A stretch of 64,000 bases of DNA, from assembly GCF_003867015.1 (NCBI RefSeq), contig NZ_CP032548.1:1679001-1743000 (forward strand), written 5' to 3'. A program made the translations under genes and the position numbers. The stretch is from Tenacibaculum singaporense (lineage in GTDB: Bacteria; Bacteroidota; Bacteroidia; Flavobacteriales; Flavobacteriaceae). This document shows, piece by piece, positions 35,373-41,463 of the stretch (position 1 is its first letter; the number at the start of each line of letters is the position of its first letter). The notes under the pieces are model-generated. The model was not told the DNA's origin. It worked only from the letters and a program-made list of their open reading frames with translations, and did not search any database.

Positions 35373-36039
35373 CTTTTGCTATTAAAATCAAATCACGATC
35401 ATCAGAATTGTCAACCTCAAATATTTTAGCCATTTGTCGTTTTCTTTTTTGTACAGCAGCTAATGATAAAGGTAGGATGTTGGGTAGTTTATTTACACGA
35501 TTACCAATAGATAATTCATACAAAATTTTTCGATCCAAATCATCTAAAAAATACTCATTGGACACTTGATTTCTCAGCATTTTCATTACCGTTTTGCTGT
35601 AGTAAGGAGGGTCGTTAAGTACTTCTTCAATAGCATGAACTAACTCTACAGGGGTAATGTCATTTTTAACTAAGAACCCATCAGGGTTTACGTTTTTTAA
35701 AATACTATGTACTCGGTAATTATCGTTAAAAGTAGTGGAGATAATAATTTTAGACTCAGGAAGTTTTTCGTTTATAATCAAACCTAAATCCTCACCAGAT
35801 AAAATACCTTTTTCTTCTAGAGGGGGTAAACTAATATCTAAAAAAATAATTTCAATAGATCGATTAGAAGAAGAATACGTTTCTATAATTTCATCGGCAG
35901 CACCACAGTTATTTGCTATTTGTACCTGAAAAGAAATATTTTCATTTTGACTTTCAATGTAAGCGAAAGCACTTTTGTAGGCTTCTGATATTAAAGGATG
36001 ATCGTCAATTATTAAAGCGTTATACTTTTTACTTTCCAT
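35356..36039 (-). CDS. Response regulator of a two-component system
   Basis: A 227-residue protein. The receiver domain (about 5-130) has the acidic pair in LIIDDHPLISEAY, the phosphoacceptor Asp in IIFLDISLPP and the Lys in GFLVKNDI. The C-terminal helical domain (about 160-227; LPLSLAAVQKRKRQMAKIF) has a degenerate LuxR/helix-turn-helix character rather than a strict GerE motif. It overlaps the histidine kinase gene by 11 bases, so the two form a cognate pair. Targets are unknown; the nearby lipoprotein and small transcripts are candidates by position. Confidence 0.87.
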   Translation of the reverse strand: MESKKYNALIIDDHPLISEAYKSAFAYIESQNENISFQVQIANNCGAADEIIETYSSSNRSIEIIFLDISLPPLEEKGILSGEDLGLIINEKLPESKIIISTTFNDNYRVHSILKNVNPDGFLVKNDITPVELVHAIEEVLNDPPYYSKTVMKMLRNQVSNEYFLDDLDRKILYELSIGNRVNKLPNILPLSLAAVQKRKRQMAKIFEVDNSDDRDLILIAKEKGFL

Positions 36040-38044
36040 TTTTAGTATTAAAAGGGGTTATAATAACAAGTGTAGTTCCTTGGTTTTCTTTAGAAAAAAA
36101 CTCTAAAGTACCACCTAGTTTTTGTACCCTTGCTGTAATATTTTTTATACCAATTCCCTTTTTCTTTTTCTCGGTATTAAAACCAATTCCGTCATCTTTT
36201 AACGAAATAATGAGCTCTTTTTTCTTAAAAGAAACGTCTAAGGTAACATTTTTTGCTTTAGAATGCTTAATAATGTTTTGTAAAGCTTCTTGAATGATAC
36301 GATATACATTGGCTTTTGTAACCTCGCTAATTTCGCTCCACGGGATAGTTTTGTCAAAATCAAATTGATAAGTAAAGTTACCAATGGCGCTTCTGTCCTT
36401 TAAAAGTTGTGTTAAAATTGTTGTAAAGTTAATATTGGCGCTATCAAAATTGTCGCTTAACCTATGAGAAACATCTCTAATTTCCTTTTCTATCTCTTGT
36501 AACTCATCTAAAAAAGCTTGGTGTTTTTCTTGAGTTTCGGGTTTCATTTGCATTGCTAAAAAACCAAGGTTTACCCGAGTACCGAAAAGTTTTCCTAAAA
36601 CACCATCATGAAGTTCTGCTGAGATACGATTACGTTCGTTAACACGTTCTTCTTCTAACTTAGCCTGTTGTTGTAGTGTTAATACATATACTTCTTCATT
36701 GGCTTTTTGTTGTTCCGCCTCTAGTTTTAATTTTTCATTTTTTACTTTTTGTACACGTAAAAAATATAGTAGGCTAAGAACTAACAGACCTGCAAAACTA
36801 GTTACTATAATCCATGCACGTTGTTGGCTTAAACGCTCCGTTTCTTCAATATACTCATCTGTTTCAAACTCAATACGTGTAAATTTATTTTGTATTCTAC
36901 GTTCAGCACTAATTAAACTATCGTTAAACTCTATATAACGATCTAAGTATTTTTTAGAATTTTGTTTGTCTAAATTGGCGAGTTGATTTAAAGTAGTTAA
37001 ATAATCTCCCCCGTTTTTTAATTCTTTGGCCAGTATATTAGCTTCTTTGGCATATTGTAGCGCTTTTGTGGTGTCTTTGATATATTTATAATAATCTGAA
37101 ATATGAATTTTTGAAGTTAGAATTCCTCCCTTGTTTTTTAAGCTGTCTCTTATATGCAAACTTTTGAAAAAGTCTTTTTTTATGTTTGTAGTATCTTTTA
37201 CAAGAAGTCTAGCATATGTTTTATTATCAAGTACTCTAGCAAAACTACTAGCTTTATTGTTGTCTATTAAGGCCTCGTTGTAATAATTTATAGCCTTTTT
37301 AAACTTTTTCTTCTTTGAATATATATTACCTATGTTATTAAAAACTTGAATGTATTTAGCCCTAGATTTTTTTTTGTCGAGTTTTTTGAGGAAAAATAAG
37401 GCTTTATGATAGTATTCTAAAGCTTTATCGTATTCATTAATATCTTTTTGCAGTAAACCTAATTGGTTATAAGAAATATAAAGATCTTGGTTTTTACTTA
37501 AAGATTTAAAAATCTCAATAGCTTTAATTGTTAAATTCTCACTACCATAGTAATCTTTAAATCTACCTTTAACATGAGCCATACCATGTAACATTTTCCC
37601 TTTTTCATATTTGTGCCCTCCTTTATTGAAGGCTTCATACCCTTTATTGAAATGGTAATAAGCCTTAGGGTAGTTTAGTTTTCTAACAAAATATGTGGCA
37701 TAATTCCAGTGAGCATCACCTAAAGCATAATAATTTTTTTGTTTATGAGAAATTTCTATGGCTTTGTTGTTGATTTTTTTAAAAAAGGAAGTGTCTTTTA
37801 GTTTATAATACTCATAAGCTATAGAGCTTAATTCTAAAGGACTATTTAAATTATTGTTTAATATGTGTTTGTACGATTTTAGAAGTAGCTTCTTTTTGTT
37901 GTTAACTTCTAATTCTTTGTTTTTGGCTTGATTCATCCAAGTTTTTATACTGTCACTTTGAATTAGATTGATATTAGTGTTGTATCCAAAACTACTTTTG
38001 ATAAGTAGAATTAACAGAGGGAAAAAAGTGATGCTTTTTATCAT
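36029..38044 (-). CDS. TPR-containing sensor histidine kinase (HisKA_3 type)
   Basis: A 671-residue protein with a signal/first membrane segment (about 1-20), a long periplasmic TPR array (about 80-390; repeats such as NQLGLLQKDINEYDKALEYYHKAL and NNIGNIYSKKKKFKKAINYYNEAL), one membrane helix (about 408-427, WIIVTSFAGLLVLSLLYFL), a coiled coil, the HisKA_3 phosphoacceptor motif RNRISAELHDGVLGKLFG and a HATPase_c domain (EALQNIIKHSKAKN, LKDDGIGFN). This is the common Bacteroidota sensor that uses TPRs to bind an extracytoplasmic partner. The signal is unknown. It overlaps its response regulator by 11 bases; a terminator separates it from the lipoprotein gene upstream. Confidence 0.92.
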   Translation of the reverse strand: MIKSITFFPLLILLIKSSFGYNTNINLIQSDSIKTWMNQAKNKELEVNNKKKLLLKSYKHILNNNLNSPLELSSIAYEYYKLKDTSFFKKINNKAIEISHKQKNYYALGDAHWNYATYFVRKLNYPKAYYHFNKGYEAFNKGGHKYEKGKMLHGMAHVKGRFKDYYGSENLTIKAIEIFKSLSKNQDLYISYNQLGLLQKDINEYDKALEYYHKALFFLKKLDKKKSRAKYIQVFNNIGNIYSKKKKFKKAINYYNEALIDNNKASSFARVLDNKTYARLLVKDTTNIKKDFFKSLHIRDSLKNKGGILTSKIHISDYYKYIKDTTKALQYAKEANILAKELKNGGDYLTTLNQLANLDKQNSKKYLDRYIEFNDSLISAERRIQNKFTRIEFETDEYIEETERLSQQRAWIIVTSFAGLLVLSLLYFLRVQKVKNEKLKLEAEQQKANEEVYVLTLQQQAKLEEERVNERNRISAELHDGVLGKLFGTRVNLGFLAMQMKPETQEKHQAFLDELQEIEKEIRDVSHRLSDNFDSANINFTTILTQLLKDRSAIGNFTYQFDFDKTIPWSEISEVTKANVYRIIQEALQNIIKHSKAKNVTLDVSFKKKELIISLKDDGIGFNTEKKKKGIGIKNITARVQKLGGTLEFFSKENQGTTLVIITPFNTKNGK

Positions 38045-38077
38045 TTTAAATTAAAAGTGGTAAGCAAATCTATAAAA

Positions 38078-38105
38078 AAAGCCCTTAACATATGTTAAAG
38101 GCTTG
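38078..38105 (-). terminator. Intrinsic terminator after the small lipoprotein gene
   Basis: AAGCC(C)TTAACA and TGTTAAAGGCTT form a stem around an AT centre, with a U-run on the minus strand, between the lipoprotein stop and the kinase start. Some read-through into the kinase is possible. Confidence 0.7.
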
Positions 38106-38120
38106 ACTTATTAATTAGTA

Positions 38121-38330
38121 TTAATTTCCTTTACCACCATCATTTTCACCATCACCATCACCTGTGTCTCCATCTACTGGTGGATCAAGAGGGTTATCAA
38201 TATCAATAGAATTAACTAACTCTATATGATTATCGTTGTTGTTTGGTACAATATCTTCTGTTAAGTCTGTACAACTTGTAGTTAACAAAAATAACATGCA
38301 TATTAGTAGTGTAAATTTTAAAGTTCTCAT
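38121..38330 (-). CDS. Small acidic lipoprotein
   Basis: A 69-residue protein: lipoprotein signal (MRTLKFTLLICMLFLLTTSC), then an acidic tail with an Asp/Gly/Pro-rich low-complexity end (PLDPPVDGDTGDGDGENDGG) that could bind Ca2+ loosely. No family recognised. It precedes the TPR histidine kinase on the same strand. A lipidated partner read by the TPR sensor is an appealing but unproven idea. Its upstream DNA is the structured region 38366-38662. Confidence 0.65.
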   Translation of the reverse strand: MRTLKFTLLICMLFLLTTSCTDLTEDIVPNNNDNHIELVNSIDIDNPLDPPVDGDTGDGDGENDGGKGN

Positions 38331-38365
38331 AATTTCAATTTTTAAATTTTGACAATAGTTTTCCT

Positions 38366-38662
38366 AGCCGCATGTGCGGCTCGTATAGCATCGAAATAAA
38401 TTTTCGTGTGTATTACATCATTTTTTAAATGAGGCAATAGTCATCTAACCCAAGTGTTTGGGTAGTAAGTAGAATTAAATTGATAGAAACATCAATTCAT
38501 GAAGATGCGTTACTACTAAGGCCTATTGAGTACAACAGACTTCAGGGAATTCTACTTTGTCATAAAGGAAGCATTTGCAATTTTGAAATGAACGCTAGTT
38601 GATTTTTAATTCTAAAATAGTGACAACATTATATATAATGAAGATAATTTTAGTAAGCGTTC
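38366..38662 (-). ncRNA. Candidate structured RNA or long structured leader upstream of the small lipoprotein
   Basis: Six or more helices fit one continuous fold: AGCCGC/GCGGCT (38366-38371, 38376-38381), CGAAA/TTTCG (38392-38396, 38402-38406), ACCCAA/TTGGGT (38448-38453, 38458-38463), an outer 10-bp helix AAGTAGAATT/AATTCTACTT (38467-38476, 38548-38557) enclosing AATTGAT/ATCAATT (38478-38484, 38491-38497) and TGAAG/CTTCA (38500-38504, 38540-38544), then GAACGCT/AGCGTTC (38590-38596, 38656-38662). There is no large reading frame. Strand is assigned from its position directly before the lipoprotein gene; it could equally be transcribed alone or on the other strand. It does not show RNase P, tmRNA or SRP RNA hallmarks. 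Confidence 0.4.
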
Positions 38663-38719
38663 TTGTTGAATGAGTAAACGTCCTTTTCCATTTAGTATGT
38701 GCAATTTTAATGTTTTCAT
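38612..38719 (-). CDS. Possible leader peptide or decayed RiPP-like precursor, 35 residues
   Basis: A short frame begins MKTLKLHILNGKGRLLIQQE and ends hydrophobic. The opening resembles the MKxLKL leaders of Bacteroidota natural-product precursors, but there is no Gly-Gly motif and no maturation enzyme nearby. It overlaps the 3'-most helix of the candidate structured RNA, so it may simply be a chance frame within that RNA or an upstream leader peptide. Confidence 0.25.
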   Translation of the reverse strand: MKTLKLHILNGKGRLLIQQERLLKLSSLYIMLSLF

Positions 38720-38764
38720 AGCATTTATTTTGTCTTCTTAATATAGTGAAAAAAAACGAATTAT

Positions 38765-38780
38765 ACAAGTTTTAACTTGT
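38765..38780. repeat. 16-bp inverted repeat
   Basis: ACAAGTT-TT-AACTTGT, upstream of the structured region on the minus strand, near where a promoter for it would lie. Possible operator; it may also be chance in A/T-rich DNA. Confidence 0.3.
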
Positions 38781-38801
38781 TAAAAATGTGTTTTTTAATA
38801 A

Positions 38802-38834
38802 AAAAAGCGTCTTTTTTAAAAAAGACGCTTTTGT
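38802..38834. terminator. Intrinsic terminator (serves the 38860-38976 unit)
   Basis: A perfect 30-base palindrome made of AAAAGCGTCTTTTTT (38803-38817) and its complement (38818-38832), flanked by A and T runs. It lies 28 bases after the stop of the tiny minus-strand gene. Confidence 0.75.
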
Positions 38835-38859
38835 GTTATATATAAGTGTAGAATAATTG

Positions 38860-38976
38860 CTAATTCCTCATTAAATATTTTGCTCCACAATAAACATCCT
38901 TGTCTTTTTTTGTTCCGTAACCAGCTCCTTTTCTATAAGCTAAGCTGATACTTCTGTTTATGTTAGTTAATACCAT
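38860..38976 (-). CDS. Small peptide gene, 38 residues, unknown
   Basis: ATG at 38976, stop TAG at 38860. The peptide begins MVLTNINRSISLAYRKGAGY and continues with a Lys/Asp stretch and one Cys (DVYCGAKYLMRN). It is basic, has no membrane segment and is not a shadow of another gene. A textbook promoter lies 45 bases upstream and a perfect terminator 28 bases downstream, so a transcript of about 210 bases is well supported. Whether the peptide or the RNA is the product is unknown. I do not recognise the family. Confidence 0.5.
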   Translation of the reverse strand: MVLTNINRSISLAYRKGAGYGTKKDKDVYCGAKYLMRN

Positions 38977-39020
38977 AGTTTTAAATTATTATTTATTAAT
39001 ATACTTTAATAAGTATGGTA

Positions 39021-39050
39021 CAAATATACGAAATTTTTACAATAAAACAA
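39021..39050 (-). promoter_or_regulatory. Bacteroidota promoter of the 38-residue peptide gene
   Basis: On the minus strand TTG (39050-39048), a 19-base spacer and TATATTTG (39028-39021) match the -33/-7 consensus. The start site would be about 40 bases before the ATG at 38976. Confidence 0.65.
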
Positions 39051-39232
39051 GTGTTTTTTAGATTTAAGTAATTGTAAATCAGTTATTTGCGTTGTTTTTA
39101 AGGTGAAGGAGGGCTGTCCGGATAATATCCAGATGAGTAGTGTTTTTGTAACGTTTTGTACGTTAGTGTCTTAGAGTTCAATTAAGAGTTTTTAGTATGT
39201 TTTAAATTAAAATTCCATTTTTCAAAAAAAAT

Positions 39233-39267
39233 ATAAAAAAAGCGTCCAAAATTAATTGGACGCTTTG
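39233..39267 (-). terminator. Intrinsic terminator (serves the 39288-39422 unit)
   Basis: AGCGTCCAA (39241-39249) pairs with TTGGACGCT (39256-39264) around a 6-base loop, with a long U-run on the minus strand. It lies 21 bases after the small gene's stop. Confidence 0.8.
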
Positions 39268-39287
39268 TATATCATTAGTTTTTATAA

Positions 39288-39422
39288 TCAAATCATATTT
39301 GAGTTTTCATTATAATTAACATACAACGTCCGGTTTCGAAAGATTCCTTCATCAGGATTCCCACGAAAACTACATGTTGAGCTTACAAGCTCTTGTGCTA
39401 TATGTAAATTCATTTTTTTCAT
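39288..39422 (-). CDS. Small peptide gene, 44 residues, unknown
   Basis: ATG at 39422 (second in-frame ATG at 39413), stop TGA at 39288. The peptide begins MKKMNLHIAQELVSSTCSFR and continues GNPDEGIFRNRTLYVNYNEN; one Cys, no membrane segment. A TATATTTG -7 element ends only about 7 bases before the ATG, so the mRNA would be nearly leaderless unless the second ATG is used. A strong terminator follows. It resembles the neighbouring 38-residue unit in layout (same strand, promoter, terminator) but not clearly in sequence. It may instead be a small RNA of about 190 bases. Confidence 0.4.
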   Translation of the reverse strand: MKKMNLHIAQELVSSTCSFRGNPDEGIFRNRTLYVNYNENSNMI

Positions 39423-39428
39423 AAAAAG

Positions 39429-39436
39429 CAAATATA
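39429..39436 (-). promoter_or_regulatory. -7 element of the 44-residue peptide unit
   Basis: CAAATATA on the plus strand is TATATTTG on the minus strand, identical to the -7 of the neighbouring small unit. No TTTG is found 19 bases further upstream, so an activator may be needed. Confidence 0.45.
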
Positions 39437-39511
39437 TAAAATTTAAAATAATTACTGTTTTAACGAAATTTTTGGCTTTTGGGGTCTTTTTTACCTCATT
39501 TTGGTGAAAAA

Positions 39512-39550
39512 GTAAGTCAGTGACTTACTAAAAGTAAGTCACTGACTTAC
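39512..39550. repeat. Nested double palindrome
   Basis: GTAAGTCAGTGACTTAC (39512-39528) and GTAAGTCACTGACTTAC (39534-39550) are separated by TAAAA. Each is a perfect palindrome with one central base, and because the centres are G and C the two are also reverse complements of each other. The 39 bases can thus form two small hairpins or one long one. On the minus strand TTTTT follows, so a terminator role is possible; a double operator is the alternative. Confidence 0.6.
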
Positions 39551-39720
39551 CAAAAAGAAAATTAGACGGCTTATTTTTGTCTCGGTTAAAATTTAGACCT
39601 TCAATAAGGTTAAGATATAAAATGGGGAATTATATCACGTCGTAGGGAAAGTTCTATGAAGAAAAAGAAAAACAAAATGATTTTTTTACTCTAACCAAAG
39701 TAAAAACTTGATGCAAGACA
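39551..39720 (+). other. Intergenic stretch, possible small RNA before a terminator
   Basis: No gene of normal size. A 12-codon frame (ATG at about 39656, very Lys-rich) and A/T-rich sequence lead into the plus-strand terminator at 39721-39750. A short transcript ending there is possible, but no clear promoter was found. Confidence 0.2.
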
Positions 39721-39749
39721 AAAAGCGCCTTTAAAAAGGCGTTTTTTGT
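39721..39749 (+). terminator. Intrinsic terminator without an obvious gene upstream
   Basis: CGCCTTT (39726-39732) pairs with AAAGGCG (39735-39741), then TTTTTT. No coding gene precedes it on the plus strand for more than 1 kb, so it implies a small RNA or peptide unit. Confidence 0.65.
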
Positions 39750-39767
39750 ATTAAAAGAACAAAAATA

Positions 39768-39845
39768 ATGTTGCTAAATCTAATTCTATATATTTTTTAT
39801 GTATTGAGTGCTTTCATTTTAGGTATAATAGCATTTTTAAAATAG
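39768..39845 (+). CDS. Possible 25-residue hydrophobic peptide
   Basis: ATG at 39768 opens a frame of 25 codons that is almost wholly a membrane helix (LLNLILYIFYVLSAFILGII) ending FLK. It could be a small membrane protein, but short hydrophobic frames arise easily in A/T-rich DNA and no ribosome site is evident. Confidence 0.2.
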   Translation: MLLNLILYIFYVLSAFILGIIAFLK

Positions 39846-40002
39846 TGTTGATAATTAATGTGTTAAGGTCTTTTCGTTATTGTGTATTTAATATTTTGGT
39901 AACCTTCGTAACCTTTTAGTGAGCTAGATTTAAACTACAGCTAAGAACTTCTTAAAGTAAGTGTTGTTGATTTGCGGACATAAAACAAAAATTAACATAA
40001 TA

Positions 40003-41463
40003 ATGAAAAACTTACTTAAATTAGGATTCTTAGGTGTTTGTGGAGCTATTGCTTTAACATCTTGCGATTCTGATAGTACACCTAGTCACGGAGATTCAAT
40101 TGAATTAAAAGCACACTCAAAAACTCCAAACTTTTTAAAATTAGAATCAGAGTTTTCTGGAGTAAACATTTTTCCTTTATTGTCTTCTGAAGATAAGTTA
40201 GAAGATACACCAAACTTTGTATACGGTTCTATGGCAGATGGAGCTGGGTTAATGAGAAATTCAGAAGGAACTTATACTTTAATAAATAATATTGAGGCAG
40301 ATTATTCAATTGCTCGTATTAAATTAGATAAAACTTTTAAGCCTGTACATGGTGAATATATTTTAAATGCAAATGCTACTGCTAGTACAGCACAGTGCTC
40401 AGGTTCATTAATTACAGAGGCAGAACATGGTTTTGGTCCATTATATTTATCTGGTGGAGAATGGGGAGGAGCTTCTAAAGGGGTTTTTGCAACAGATCCT
40501 TTAAAAAATGCTTCAGCAGCAAGTACTCCAAGAATGTTAACGGCTATGGGGCAATGGTCTACAGAAAATGCAGTGGCAATTGGTAAAGATGCGTACGCAG
40601 ATAAAACTGTTGTATTTATTGGAGATGATCATTCAGATAATGAAGTACCTTCAGGCCAATTAGGAATGTATGTAGGTGATAGAGGAGATTTAGAAGGTGG
40701 TAAATTATATGGTTTAAAGGTAACTGATGAAGGGATTGCTTATGAGGTAGATATGAAAGAAGGTACAACTTATAATGCTTCTTTTGTTGAGTTAACCGAA
40801 AAGAATATCGATTTATTAGATGCGGAAGCTAAAGAAAAAGGAGTGATGGGATTCTCTCGTTTAGAAGATATTGATTGGAGAAGAGGTTCTGCTAAAAACA
40901 ATCGTGAAATTTATTTTTGTGTAACAGGTCGTAAAAAAGACGGTTTAGTAGGAAAAGGAACTATCTATGGGCGTGTATATAAAGTAGAGTTAAATGAAAA
41001 TGACCCTACTGGAGCAGCAAAAATTACCTGTGTTTTAGATGGAGATAAATTAGATGGTAAAGCAAAAGCTTTCCATAGTCCAGATAATATCGTAGTTACA
41101 GAAAACTATGCGTATATTCAAGAAGATCCAAACGGATATTTTGATGGTGAAAAGAATCACGCAGCTAGCTTATATCAATACAACTTGAAAACAGGGGAGT
41201 TAAAGAAGGTATTAGAGTGCGATCAGGTTGCAGCTTCTGCCCAAGGTTATGGAGTATCTTATCAAGATAAGGCATGGGAAATTACTGGTATGATCGATGT
41301 TTCTGAAACTATAGGAGTAAGCAATACATTTTTATTAATTACTCAAAATCATGGCTGGGAACCTGCTGATGGAGGAGCATTTACTGACCCTATGGCAAAC
41401 GATGCAGCAGAAACAAGAAAAGAAGGAAGTCAATTATATGTAGTTCAAGGATTAGATAGATAA
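40003..41463 (+). CDS. PhoX-like (DUF839) lipoprotein
   Basis: 486 residues from the ATG at 40003; a GTG-initiated extension from 39961 is rejected because MKNLLKLGFLGVCGAIALTSC is a full lipoprotein signal. Features that recall PhoX/DUF839 beta-propeller phosphatases are QCSGSLITEAEHGFG, IDWRRGSAKNNREIYF, GTIYGRVYKVEL and FHSPDNIVVTENYAYIQEDPNG. PhoX enzymes are Fe3+/Ca2+ phosphomonoesterases, usually larger. This shorter member may have another role. The next gene overlaps by one base (TAATG) and encodes a MauG-like di-heme peroxidase, so the two act together, probably at the outer membrane or in the periplasm. The phosphatase function is not proven. Confidence 0.6.
   Translation: MKNLLKLGFLGVCGAIALTSCDSDSTPSHGDSIELKAHSKTPNFLKLESEFSGVNIFPLLSSEDKLEDTPNFVYGSMADGAGLMRNSEGTYTLINNIEADYSIARIKLDKTFKPVHGEYILNANATASTAQCSGSLITEAEHGFGPLYLSGGEWGGASKGVFATDPLKNASAASTPRMLTAMGQWSTENAVAIGKDAYADKTVVFIGDDHSDNEVPSGQLGMYVGDRGDLEGGKLYGLKVTDEGIAYEVDMKEGTTYNASFVELTEKNIDLLDAEAKEKGVMGFSRLEDIDWRRGSAKNNREIYFCVTGRKKDGLVGKGTIYGRVYKVELNENDPTGAAKITCVLDGDKLDGKAKAFHSPDNIVVTENYAYIQEDPNGYFDGEKNHAASLYQYNLKTGELKKVLECDQVAASAQGYGVSYQDKAWEITGMIDVSETIGVSNTFLLITQNHGWEPADGGAFTDPMANDAAETRKEGSQLYVVQGLDR

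Noticed and set aside
38366..38662. RNase P RNA, tmRNA, SRP RNA or a group II intron remnant
   Set aside because: I looked for the conserved RNase P core, a tmRNA-like CCA end with tag frame, the SRP apical loop and an intact domain V; none is evident. It is therefore reported only as an unidentified structured candidate.
39320..39345. A TTTCGAAA-type sequence resembling a tRNA T-arm
   Set aside because: No matching acceptor, D or anticodon stems nearby; it lies within the 44-residue peptide frame.
39512..39550. Two similar palindromes as a mini CRISPR array
   Set aside because: Only two copies with a 5-base gap and no cas genes; they are better explained as a nested inverted repeat.
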